A DNA stretch of 11,521 nt from an uncultured Kineosporia sp. (GTDB lineage Bacteria > Actinomycetota > Actinomycetes > Actinomycetales > Kineosporiaceae), in assembly GCA_937859855.1 (NCBI GenBank), contig CALMAR010000204.1, positions 1-11,521 on the forward strand, written 5' to 3'. Positions 1-6,890 of the stretch are shown here, one piece after another. The notes under the pieces are model-generated. The model saw only the letters and a program-made list of their open reading frames with translations. It did no database searches and was not told the DNA's origin. Made by a program: the position numbers and the translations under genes. The stretch's first letter is position 1. Each line of letters begins with the position of its first letter.

Positions 1-363
1 CCGGGCGACCGGCTCCGCCGGGGCAGGCTGCGGGCGGACGGTGAGGCGGGCGCTGGCCTCGCGTGCGGCGTCGATGCGTTGCTCGAAGCTGGCGGTCAGA
101 TCGGTGAACAGCTGCTCCGGCGGGACCGCCACGAACCGGGTGGGTTCTCCGGGGAGCACCTGAGCGGCCCCGCGGCCCACCAACTTTCGCAAGGCCTCGT
201 AAACCTTGGGCTGCGGTACACCAGTCGCCTTCGACACCGCATAGCCCGTCTGCGGCCCCGGGCCGAGCAGCCCGACGTAGCACCTGGACTCGTACTGGGA
301 GAACCCGAGCGTCAGCAACACGTCGCTCAGGTTGTCCGATGCCGAACTCGCTACCTGACTCAC
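1..363 (-). CDS. TrmB-family transcriptional regulator, N-terminal part (cut by window edge)
   Basis: I translated this frame by hand. It opens with GTG at 363 (an in-frame TGA lies nine bases upstream) and stays open for 121 codons to the edge. Residues ~12-80 match the TrmB winged helix: LGFSQYESRCYVGLL, then a helix-turn-helix around 38-61 (VSKATGVPQPKVYEALRKL) and a wing ending FVAVPPEQLF. From ~82 a charged helix begins (ASFEQRIDAAREASARL), as in the family's coiled-coil linker. The C-terminal effector or dimerisation part is outside the window. TrmB proteins are DNA-binding regulators, best known as sugar sensors in archaea; the ligand here is unknown. The gene follows the aryl-acid ligase on the same strand after an 84-bp gap that holds an operator-like repeat (410-422), which suggests autoregulation. 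A GGTGGG about ten bases before the GTG could serve as ribosome binding site. The family call is firm; the start is less so. Confidence 0.8.
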   Translation of the reverse strand, partial: MSQVASSASDNLSDVLLTLGFSQYESRCYVGLLGPGPQTGYAVSKATGVPQPKVYEALRKLVGRGAAQVLPGEPTRFVAVPPEQLFTDLTASFEQRIDAAREASARLTVRPQPAPAEPVAR

Positions 364-406
364 TGTCGCTCACCCACCGTCCACGGGTCGTTTGGCCGCA
401 GCTTGT

Positions 407-422
407 AGACTACGGCAGTAGG
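407..422 (-). promoter_or_regulatory. Operator-like inverted repeat and -10 element before the TrmB regulator
   Basis: The plus strand at 410-422 reads CTACGGCAGTAGG, an inverted repeat CTAC-N4-GTAG. It agrees at 11 of 13 bases with the site before the ligase (2131-2143). On the minus strand a -10-like hexamer TAGTCT lies at 412-407, overlapping the repeat in exactly the same register as the other site. The -35 region is poor (around 430-436). The repeat lies 46 bp before the regulator's GTG start. The sequence match is seen directly; binding by the TrmB protein is inferred. Confidence 0.5.
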
Positions 423-447
423 GGGTATCGCGGCAGCCTGGAGTAGA

Positions 448-2103
448 TCATCTGCTGGGGGGGTCGGCCGACAGCTCCGCGACGAGTTTCTTCTTCGACA
501 CCTTGCCGACCGGTGAGAGCGGGAACTCGGTGTACGAGCGCACGTACTCGGGCAGCTTGTGGCGCGCCACCTCGTAGGACTCGAGATGTGCCACCAGGTC
601 GGCCAGGGTCACGCTGGTGCCGGGGCGCAGGACCACGCACGCGCACATCCGCTCGCCGAGCACCTCGTCGGCGACCGGGACGCAGGCGACGTTGACCACC
701 GCCGGGTGCGCGAGGAGCAGGTTCTCGACCTCCTCCGCCGAGATCTTCTCCCCGCCGCGGTTGATCAGATCCTTCTTCCTGCCGGCCACGACGTAGTTGC
801 CCGAAGGATGCCTCCACATCAGATCGCCGGACATGTAGAACCCGTCCGGACTGAACGTGCGGGCGTTGTGCTCATCGGAGTTGTAGTAGCCCCGCAACGT
901 GTACGGGCCTCGCGCCCAGAGCTCGCCGACCTCCCCGTCCGCGACGTCCTGGCCGTCGTCGTCGACGAGCCGCACCTCGTCGTCCTCGCAGATCGGCCTG
1001 CCCACGGTCTCCAGCCGGACCTCCGCCGGATCGTCCAGCCGGACGAACATCAGCAGCCCTTCGGCCATGCCGAAGTTCTCCTGAACCGTGGCGTTCGGGA
1101 AGACCTTCTCGGCGCGCGTCCTCGTCTCGGGCTGCAGCCGCTGCCCTCCGCTCTGGATGACCCGCATCGAGGACAGGTCGAACGAGCCGGCGAGAGGATC
1201 GTTGATCAGCTTGATCAGCAGGGCCGGAACAACATGCATGTGGGTGGCTCCCACCGACTGGATCCGTTCGAACACGTTCTCGGTCCGAGTCGAGGCGCTG
1301 AGAGCCACCGTGGCGCCGGACAGCAGGAAGCCCTGCATTCCCGGACAGGCCAGAGGCAGGTTGTGCGATATCGGAAGGACGTCCAGCAGCACATCACCCG
1401 CGCGGACGTCGCACACCGACACCGCGAGCCGGGAATTGAAGGCGTAGTCGTTGTGGCTGCGGGGAATCAGCTTCGGGATGCCGGTAGTGCCGCCCGAGAG
1501 CTGGAACACCGCCGGGTCCTCGGGGTCGATCTCGGCCCGCAGGGCGTCCAGCTGCTCGACGGTTGTGCTCGTCGGCCGTTCGTGGAGGTCCTCCAGGCGG
1601 ACGGCCGAGGGTGAGAGCTCTTCTCCGCCCTGGACCAGGTGCAGATGCAACTGGTCCTGTTCGGCGGCCACCCGCGCGAAGATGCTCTGGAAATCCGCAT
1701 CCCTGGCCGTGGCAGGGCTGGCCAGCGCCACGGCACCGGAGAGCCGGACGAACTGCTCGACCTCTCGGTAGCGGTGCGACGGCAGCGCCATGATCGGGAT
1801 CGCGCCGATGTGCTGCAGCCCGAGATAGAACGAGACGAATGCAGCCGTGTTCGGCAGTTGCACCACCACGCGGTCGCGCGGCCGCAGGCCCAGTTCGACC
1901 AGGACCCGAGCCACGTGTTCAGCGCGGCGGGCCACTTCGGCATAGCTGATCGACTCGTGGTCGTCGACGATCGCCACGCGGTCGGGCCACGTGTCGAAAG
2001 CCTCCAGGTAGTGGGCGATCAGCGGACGATCTGCCCAGTAGCCCTTCGCCCTGTACTTAGCTGCGAATTCGCGGGGGAACGCAGTCACGCCGGGTAGATG
2101 CAA
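448..2103 (-). CDS. Stand-alone aryl-acid (probably salicylate) AMP ligase, EntE/DhbE/MbtA type
   Basis: This 551-residue protein of the ANL superfamily would activate an aromatic acid with ATP to the acyl-adenylate, then pass it to CoA or a carrier thiol. Motifs in order: P-loop LSGGTTGIPK (202-211); PRSHNDY (214-220), typical of DHB/salicylate ligases; acid pocket HNLPLACPG (247-255); FGMAEG (344-349); SGDL (425-428); hinge region GRKKDLINRGGEK (441-453); and catalytic Lys534 in SPVGKVSKK. Length and N-terminus (FPREFAAKYRAKGYW) match EntE-like enzymes. Cys253 and Leu351 sit where, as I recall, salicylate enzymes carry Cys/Leu and DhbE carries Ser240/Val337. The TTG start is chosen because GAGGAGG lies about four bases upstream; GTG at 2088 is an alternative. 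No carrier domain, NRPS or siderophore gene is nearby. Activation to salicylyl-CoA for degradation, as by Streptomyces SdgA, is an alternative to siderophore synthesis. Family firm; substrate inferred. Confidence 0.9.
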   Translation of the reverse strand: MHLPGVTAFPREFAAKYRAKGYWADRPLIAHYLEAFDTWPDRVAIVDDHESISYAEVARRAEHVARVLVELGLRPRDRVVVQLPNTAAFVSFYLGLQHIGAIPIMALPSHRYREVEQFVRLSGAVALASPATARDADFQSIFARVAAEQDQLHLHLVQGGEELSPSAVRLEDLHERPTSTTVEQLDALRAEIDPEDPAVFQLSGGTTGIPKLIPRSHNDYAFNSRLAVSVCDVRAGDVLLDVLPISHNLPLACPGMQGFLLSGATVALSASTRTENVFERIQSVGATHMHVVPALLIKLINDPLAGSFDLSSMRVIQSGGQRLQPETRTRAEKVFPNATVQENFGMAEGLLMFVRLDDPAEVRLETVGRPICEDDEVRLVDDDGQDVADGEVGELWARGPYTLRGYYNSDEHNARTFSPDGFYMSGDLMWRHPSGNYVVAGRKKDLINRGGEKISAEEVENLLLAHPAVVNVACVPVADEVLGERMCACVVLRPGTSVTLADLVAHLESYEVARHKLPEYVRSYTEFPLSPVGKVSKKKLVAELSADPPSR

Positions 2104-2127
2104 CCTGCCTCCTCAACTCCGAAGTCC

Positions 2128-2156
2128 AACCTACTACAGTAGGTAGGTGGCGACAA
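2128..2156 (-). promoter_or_regulatory. Putative promoter of the aryl-acid ligase gene
   Basis: On the minus strand, TTGTCG (2156-2151) and TAGGTT (2133-2128) form -35 and -10 hexamers with a 17-bp spacer. The predicted transcription start near 2121 would leave a leader of about 18 nt carrying GAGGAGG just before the TTG start at 2103. The operator-like repeat at 2131-2143 fills part of the spacer and overlaps the -10 element, as expected for repression by occlusion. Spacing and hexamers are seen directly; activity is inferred. Confidence 0.5.
2130..2143. promoter_or_regulatory. Perfect 6-2-6 palindrome, candidate TrmB-protein operator
   Basis: CCTACT-AC-AGTAGG is a perfect inverted repeat with a two-base centre. 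It lies 26 bp before the ligase start, and 17 bp before the earliest possible start (2161) of the divergent hydrolase. Its core CTAC-N4-GTAG recurs at 410-421 before the regulator gene. On the plus strand TACAGT (2135-2140) could be a -10 for the hydrolase, so one site could control both divergent genes. The repeat is certain; the regulator binding it is inferred from the neighbouring TrmB gene. Confidence 0.55.
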
Positions 2157-2160
2157 CGCC

Positions 2161-2832
2161 GTGCACCTCGTGGAAGAGGTCTCGGATGCCTCGGAGGTCC
2201 CGGATGCATCAGGGGTCCCGGATGCATCGGAGCCGCGGAGTGAACAGCATGCCGTTCCCCTCGCGGGGGCAACTACGGTCTCGGCCGTGGACAACCTGAT
2301 TTTCGTGCCGGGGCTGGGTGGTTCCGGTGGTGATCACTGGCAGTCCCTGTGGTTGCGGGATCGACCCGGCGCCGTCCGGGTCGAGCAGCGGGACTGGCAA
2401 CGGCCGGACCGGGATGACTGGGTTGCCGCACTGGACGACACGGTTCGGCGGGCCACAGGAACAGTCCTGCTGGTCGCACACAGCCTTGGCTGCCACACGA
2501 TCGCGCACTGGGCTGCAGGTCACGTGGCACGGATTCGTGCGGCCTTGTTGGTGGCGCCGCCCGATATCGCCTATTCAGCATCCCGTGGCGCGCCGATCGG
2601 CGGTTTCGGGCCGCCGCCTGCGAACCCGTTGCCGTTTCCGGCTGTTCTAGCTGCCAGTGGTACGGACCCCTGGGCAGAGATCGACTGGTCTCGTCGGCTG
2701 GCCGAGCAGTGGGGGGCCCGCTTCGTGGATCTCGGCGATGCCGGGCATGTCAATCCCGATGCCGGCTTCGGTCCATGGCCGCAGGGTGAAGAGCTGCTGC
2801 GAAACCTGCTCGCCGATACCGGCGAGGACTGA
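2161..2832 (+). CDS. RBBP9/YdeN-family alpha/beta serine hydrolase
   Basis: This is a 223-residue frame from GTG 2161. The conserved domain begins near residue 44 (DNLIFVPGLGGSGGDHW); a start at GTG 2287 gives 181 residues, the usual size for the family. Visible hallmarks are the nucleophile Ser108 in AHSLGC, Asp169 in SGTDPW, and His196 in DAGHVNPDAGFGPWPQG, the last being a strong RBBP9/YdeN signature. No signal peptide or membrane segment is seen, so it is probably cytosolic. The substrate is unknown; family members are small esterase-like hydrolases. It is divergent from the aryl-acid ligase and may share its operator; hydrolysis of an aryl ester or thioester in that pathway would be speculation. 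The N-terminal extension is a three-copy 18-bp repeat and may be non-coding leader. Neither start has a good ribosome binding site: 2161 has AGGTGG about ten bases upstream, while 2287 has none at normal spacing. Family call firm, start unresolved. Confidence 0.85.
   Translation: MHLVEEVSDASEVPDASGVPDASEPRSEQHAVPLAGATTVSAVDNLIFVPGLGGSGGDHWQSLWLRDRPGAVRVEQRDWQRPDRDDWVAALDDTVRRATGTVLLVAHSLGCHTIAHWAAGHVARIRAALLVAPPDIAYSASRGAPIGGFGPPPANPLPFPAVLAASGTDPWAEIDWSRRLAEQWGARFVDLGDAGHVNPDAGFGPWPQGEELLRNLLADTGED
2179..2232 (+). repeat. Three tandem 18-bp repeats in the hydrolase 5' end
   Basis: Units at 2179-2196, 2197-2214 and 2215-2232 follow GTCYCGGATGCMTCRGRG. In the hydrolase frame they encode VSDASE, VPDASG and VPDASE. 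Because 18 is a multiple of three the frame is kept, so copy-number change would alter only the length of an N-terminal tail or the distance between promoter and GTG 2287. Confidence 0.8.
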
Positions 2833-2944
2833 ACTCGGATCACCGATCGGTTGCCAAGATCACTCACTGACTTGGCTGGATCCTGCTGCGGGTCTGTGGG
2901 CGTGGCTGCCGGCGGCAGTGAACTCTGACCGCGCGGCCACTCAC

Positions 2945-2961
2945 ACCGTTGAACGAACGGT
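2945..2961. terminator. Hairpin between convergent hydrolase and LacI genes, possible two-way terminator
   Basis: ACCGTT-GAACG-AACGGT is a perfect 6-bp stem with a 5-base loop, 12 bp beyond the LacI stop codon and 112 bp beyond the hydrolase stop. A second small hairpin CCTG-CGG-CAGG follows at 2962-2972. There is no T-tract, which is common in actinobacteria. The position between convergent genes supports a terminator role, but folding energy was not computed. Confidence 0.4.
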
Positions 2962-2973
2962 CCTGCGGCAGGG

Positions 2974-4092
2974 CTAACGACGGGCAGGTCTGCTGGTGGT
3001 GTCGCGGATGATGAGCTCGGTGGGTAACAGTTTCACCTTCTTGGGTGGCTGGCCCGCCATGGCCCGCATGAGGCGGTTGGCAGCGATGTAGCCCTTGTCG
3101 TGCAAAGGCTGGTGAACCGTCGTCAGCCCCTCACTGAGGGGAGCCGAGTCGTCGAAACCGACGATCGACAACTGGCCCGGCACCGGGAGGCCGCGTTCGT
3201 GGGCGGCAAGGCGGGCACCCAGGGCGAGAGGGTCGCTGAAGGCGAAGACAGCGGTGGTGTCCGGCGCCAGATCGAGCAGCGTGTGGGCCGCGGCCCGACC
3301 AGCTTCGATGTTGCTGATCCGGCATTGCACAACAGGGACACGCGACCAGTCCAGACCGGCCACGGAGAAGGCGCGGGCGGCACCCGCGAGGCGACCCCTG
3401 GGAACGCTGGCGGTTGCCGCACGTTGACGGGCCAGGTCGGCCGGGCCGGGTTGATCACGCGCTGAGAGTCGTGTGCTGATCACGCCGAGATTTCGGTGGC
3501 CCAGGTCGAGAAGATGTCTCACTACTGCCATGGAGGGCTTCTGCTCGTCGATACCGACGAAGTCGAACGGGTCCGCAGCAGCCGAGTCGCTGCGCCTGGG
3601 TGAGTCGACGACAACCTTGGGCGCGTGGCGATGGCGTGTCGCCTCGATCAGTGGATCATCGCCGGCGAGAGAGTAGAGGATGAGGCCGTCAACGGCATGG
3701 CGTGCCGCTGGGCCGGTCGTGGTTCCCCGTTCAGGGGAGGACGGCACGATGACGATGGCTAGCTGTTGCGGGTCGGCGGCTTCGGAGATGCCTTGCATCA
3801 GTCGCACGACGGCCGGGTCGTCGAACGCGTAGGCCAGGCGTTCGCGCATGACGACGCCGATGGCGTTGGTGCGGCCGTGGCGGAGGCTGCGTGCCGCTGG
3901 ATCCGCGCCGTCATAACCGACCTCCGCCGCCGCCTGGAGCACGCGCTGGCGCATGGCCGGCGTGACGACCTGCGGCCGGTTGTAGACATTGGAGACGGTG
4001 CTGGCCGAAACTCCTGCCGCGCGCGCCACGGCCACGACTCCGGCTTTGCGGGCCGCGCGCACAGTGGAGGCATCGACCTGCGGCCTTGGCAT
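2974..4092 (-). CDS. LacI-family transcriptional regulator
   Basis: This 372-residue regulator has an N-terminal helix-turn-helix at about 20-45 (VARAAGVSASTVSNVYN) and a hinge near 64-75 (DPAARSLRHGRT). A periplasmic-binding-protein-like effector domain runs from ~77 to 370, with family landmarks VGIDEQK, LGHRNLGVIS, VFAFSDPLALG, IVGFDDS and TVHQPLHDKG. The recognition helix carries Ala-Ser at the specificity positions, then SNVYN instead of the common SRVLN. About 18 extra residues precede the helix-turn-helix. The ATG is the only start available before the domain, but no ribosome binding site precedes it, so it may be leaderless or poorly translated. It lies 139 bp after the GH31 gene on the same strand. 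The likely role is sugar-responsive repression of the GH31 and GH87 genes through the site at 6891-6906; this is inferred from neighbourhood. Family firm, effector unknown. Confidence 0.92.
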   Translation of the reverse strand: MPRPQVDASTVRAARKAGVVAVARAAGVSASTVSNVYNRPQVVTPAMRQRVLQAAAEVGYDGADPAARSLRHGRTNAIGVVMRERLAYAFDDPAVVRLMQGISEAADPQQLAIVIVPSSPERGTTTGPAARHAVDGLILYSLAGDDPLIEATRHRHAPKVVVDSPRRSDSAAADPFDFVGIDEQKPSMAVVRHLLDLGHRNLGVISTRLSARDQPGPADLARQRAATASVPRGRLAGAARAFSVAGLDWSRVPVVQCRISNIEAGRAAAHTLLDLAPDTTAVFAFSDPLALGARLAAHERGLPVPGQLSIVGFDDSAPLSEGLTTVHQPLHDKGYIAANRLMRAMAGQPPKKVKLLPTELIIRDTTSRPARR

Positions 4093-4160
4093 GGCGAAAG
4101 CATAGATCTGGCGCTCTCCACGCTGACGAGCCGTCGCCGTCCTCGGCGGTCAGGGTCAGT

Positions 4161-4181
4161 CGTCGGGCGGGGCCCCCGACG
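4161..4181 (-). terminator. GC-rich hairpin between the GH31 and LacI genes
   Basis: CGTCGGG-CGGGGCC-CCCGACG is a perfect 7-bp stem with a 7-base loop in the 139-bp gap. It lies 51 bp after the GH31 stop and 69 bp before the LacI ATG. It could end or attenuate GH31 transcription so that the regulator is expressed at a lower or separate level. No T-tract follows on the minus strand, so the terminator call is tentative. Confidence 0.35.
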
Positions 4182-4217
4182 GCGGCAGCGTGGCGGGTCG
4201 CGCCCGGCCGGGTGATC

Positions 4218-4229
4218 GACGTCGACGTC
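4218..4229. repeat. 12-bp perfect palindrome GACGTCGACGTC
   Basis: This self-complementary sequence lies 2 bp beyond the GH31 stop codon and 125 bp before the LacI start. The centre is CG, as in LacI-type operators, but it does not resemble the stronger candidate at 6891-6906, and the distance from LacI is long. In such GC-rich DNA, chance is a real possibility. Confidence 0.25.
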
Positions 4230-4231
4230 AC

Positions 4232-6643
4232 CTAGAGCGCGGAGGAACCGGGCGGTGGAGCAACCCGCGCGGTGACCAGCTCGGTGATGGCCGAGAACAA
4301 CGCGTCGGGCAGGCGCTGGGCGTGCAGCGCGGCCAGTTGGGCCACGCGCGGCTGATCGGACTGGAGCACCGCCCAGGCGTCCGTCTTGGCGGTGAAGCCG
4401 TACTGGGCCCGAGTGAGCAGTTCTTCCAGCCGTTTCTGCACGCCGATGGTGCGCGGCTGCAGGTCAGCGCCGAGGACGACAGACACCGGCGCATCGGACG
4501 GGACGTCGTCCAACCGGACGCACAGCCGGTCCGGCCCGTGGCTGATCTCCGCACTGAGGCCGCCCGTTTCGATGGAACCTGCGGCAATCTCCCCGGCGTC
4601 CACGCCGAGCAGTGTCACCATCCAGGTACGCCGGTCAGGGACGATGCCGGCGGCGCCGGTGACCGGGCCGATGGTGAGCGTGCCGGTGCTCTGCTCCCAG
4701 TTCAGCTCCGTCGTGGCGCGCGGGATCTGGCCGGGCGTGGTCCCGGTGCCGTCGTCCTCAACCAGAACGAAGTGGCCGCCGGCACCGGGAGCGACCAGGA
4801 CCTCCAGCCGTTGTGGGTTGCGGGTGGCGTCCAGGTCGTCCACCGCGGCCAGCGGGAGGAGGCCGCCTGCCTTCAGCAGCACCGGAATCGAGTTGTCGTC
4901 CCGGTGCAGTGCAAGGTCGTGGGCACCGTCGTAGACGAGTCCGGTGAAGACGTCGATCCAGGTACCCGGTGGCAGCCAGGCAGCCGTGCAACCGCGCATC
5001 GTGACCTTGTCGCGCGGAGCCGTGATCGGAGCCACGACCAGTTCCGAGCCGAACTCGAATTGGTTCGGCACCCGGTAGGCGGCCGGATCCATCGGCTGGG
5101 AGTAGTACATCGGCCGGACAAGCGGTATCCCGTCGACCGCAGCACGGTGGTTCATGGTGTGCAGGTAGGGCACCAGCCGATGCCGGAACCGCAGCGCGTC
5201 ACCCATCGCCGCCGCGGTCTCCGCGCCATACAGCCACGGCTCCTTGACCATGAAGGGATTGGCAGAGGAGTGCAGCCGGAGGATCGGGGAGAAGACGCCG
5301 AGCTGAAGCCAGCGCAGTGCCAGCTCGTCGTCGCGGTAGCCGAACATGTGGCCACCGACGTCGTGACTCCACCAGCCGTAGCCGATGTTGCTCGCAGTGG
5401 CGGTGAACTCCGGCTGGAAGGCCAGCGACGCCCAGGAGACCACGGTGTCGCCGGAGAAGCCGACGGGGTACCGGTGGCTGCCCGGGCCGGCGTAGCGGGA
5501 GAACGTCAGGGGACGGCGCCCCTCGCGACCGGAGTCCAGGAAGTGGAAGTGGTTCAGCATCCAGAGCGGATCGACGCCGGCCTTGCGCGAGTTCGGCCCG
5601 GACTGCCAGTCGAGCCACCAGAAGTCGACACCGTCCCGCTCCAGCCGGCGGTGCAGTACATCGAAGTACGCCTGCAGGAAATCAGGATCGGTGACGTCGA
5701 AGGCTATGGGCGCGCCTTCGGAAGTGTCGCGCCCCAGCACGCGGGCCATCTCGGCATAGGCGTCCTCGAAGGCCCGGACGCCGTCGGCCGGGTGCACGTT
5801 CAGCGTCACCCGGTAACCGCGCCGGTGCACCTGGGCCAGGAATTCGGCCGGGTCGGGGAACAGCTCGCGGTTCCAGCTGTAGCCGGTCCAGCCGCTGCCG
5901 TACATCGGGTCCACCGTCGCGACCGGGTGCCAGTCCATGTCGAGCACCGCCACCGAGAATGGAAGATTCTCCGCCGTGAAGCGATCCAGCAGTTCCAGAT
6001 AGCTCTGCGCGTCGTAGCGGTAGTAGCGGCTCCACCAGTTGCCCAGTGCCCACCGGGGCAGCACCGGCGGGGAACCACTGAGGGCGTAGAACGCATCCAG
6101 CGACGCCTGATGATCGCGGCCGTAGGCGAACACGTAGAGATCGAGCCGGCTGCCGTCACGCGGCGCGACCCAGCCGTCATCCTCCAGCAGAAGGCTGCGG
6201 GAATCGTCCAGGACGGCGAAACCCCATGCTGACGCGATACCCGGTTCAAGCGCGACCCGGCCATCGGCCTCGTCCAAAGTCCTTGCCGTACCGCCCAGAT
6301 CGTCGACGTGCGCGCCGTAACGCCATACGCTCTGATAACTCGACACGTTGCCCTGGACCTGGAGACTCAGACCCGCCGGACTGAACGGCCCTCGGTCGTA
6401 GGTTAGCCGGAACCTGCCGGTGACCACCTCGATGAACTCGGCCGACTCGACCACCGAGAAGTGCGGCACCGGTAGATCCCGGTGCAGGGCCAGCATGGAC
6501 GCGCGATCCTCGAAGCGCCCATCCGACGCCCACTCCAGACGCACCAGTCCCTCGGCCAGGACCGTTATTCGCCACCGGTCACCCTGCACGATGGCCCGGT
6601 CGTGGGCTTTCGGCGACGTCGCGAGGTGGTACCGATCATCCAC
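4232..6643 (-). CDS. GH31 alpha-glucosidase, cytoplasmic
   Basis: This 803-residue GH31 enzyme would release glucose from the non-reducing end of alpha-linked oligosaccharides. An N-terminal beta-sandwich (~1-190) precedes the barrel, which opens at LPRWALGNWWSRYYRY (195-210). Further landmarks are VLDMDWH (233-239), the nucleophile region DFWWLDWQSG with Asp345, RYPVGFSGDT with acid/base Asp399, and SHDVGGHMFG (426-435). Distal beta domains and a helical C-terminal tail (~710-803) follow. The nucleophile motif WWLDWQ differs from the classic WxDMNE of maltase-like GH31 members. No signal peptide is present, so it acts inside the cell. GTG 6643 is the first possible start, since an in-frame TGA lies 21 bases upstream; the ribosome binding site is weak. 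It is divergent from the secreted GH87 glucanase and upstream of the LacI gene, which suggests nigero-oligosaccharides (alpha-1,3) as substrate. Family firm; linkage preference inferred. Confidence 0.92.
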   Translation of the reverse strand: MDDRYHLATSPKAHDRAIVQGDRWRITVLAEGLVRLEWASDGRFEDRASMLALHRDLPVPHFSVVESAEFIEVVTGRFRLTYDRGPFSPAGLSLQVQGNVSSYQSVWRYGAHVDDLGGTARTLDEADGRVALEPGIASAWGFAVLDDSRSLLLEDDGWVAPRDGSRLDLYVFAYGRDHQASLDAFYALSGSPPVLPRWALGNWWSRYYRYDAQSYLELLDRFTAENLPFSVAVLDMDWHPVATVDPMYGSGWTGYSWNRELFPDPAEFLAQVHRRGYRVTLNVHPADGVRAFEDAYAEMARVLGRDTSEGAPIAFDVTDPDFLQAYFDVLHRRLERDGVDFWWLDWQSGPNSRKAGVDPLWMLNHFHFLDSGREGRRPLTFSRYAGPGSHRYPVGFSGDTVVSWASLAFQPEFTATASNIGYGWWSHDVGGHMFGYRDDELALRWLQLGVFSPILRLHSSANPFMVKEPWLYGAETAAAMGDALRFRHRLVPYLHTMNHRAAVDGIPLVRPMYYSQPMDPAAYRVPNQFEFGSELVVAPITAPRDKVTMRGCTAAWLPPGTWIDVFTGLVYDGAHDLALHRDDNSIPVLLKAGGLLPLAAVDDLDATRNPQRLEVLVAPGAGGHFVLVEDDGTGTTPGQIPRATTELNWEQSTGTLTIGPVTGAAGIVPDRRTWMVTLLGVDAGEIAAGSIETGGLSAEISHGPDRLCVRLDDVPSDAPVSVVLGADLQPRTIGVQKRLEELLTRAQYGFTAKTDAWAVLQSDQPRVAQLAALHAQRLPDALFSAITELVTARVAPPPGSSAL

Positions 6644-6822
6644 CGGGTCAACGTACCGACCGCATCACCGGCGGGCCACACGGAGCCGTCCGGCCACCGT
6701 TTCGCGGCGCGGCTCTGCGGTCAGGACGAAGGAGCGCCGATCCCCGGGCTTCGAGGACCGCACGTCCGCGGCAAGGGTCGAAGCGGGTACCGGGGCGCCG
6801 GCCGGCAAGCTGACCACCACGC

Positions 6823-6842
6823 CTGACAACTGCGTCTGTCAG
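6823..6842. repeat. Inverted repeat CTGACA-N8-TGTCAG
   Basis: Arms CTGACA (6823-6828) and TGTCAG (6837-6842) match perfectly around an 8-base spacer in the intergenic region. It could be a second regulator's site or a hairpin in the GH31 leader. It does not resemble the CAACGTTG-type site. Confidence 0.35.
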
Positions 6843-6890
6843 AGCACTAGCCTCGCAACGTCCGGTGTGTTACCGTCCCGTTGCTGCGGT

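Noticed and set aside
79..408. 109-codon plus-strand frame at the left end
   Set aside because: It is antisense to the TrmB winged helix, which is convincing on the minus strand.
559..1614. 351-codon plus-strand open frame opposite the aryl ligase
   Set aside because: His/Arg/Asp-rich shadow of a well-conserved enzyme, with no motif.
2842..2851. Palindrome ACCGATCGGT after the hydrolase stop
   Set aside because: Ten bases, no matching second copy and no promoter nearby; likely chance.
4190..6232. 680-codon plus-strand open frame opposite the GH31 gene
   Set aside because: It is antisense to a clear enzyme, low in complexity, rich in Arg/Gly/Val/Gln, and shows no recognisable domain; a typical shadow frame in high-GC DNA.
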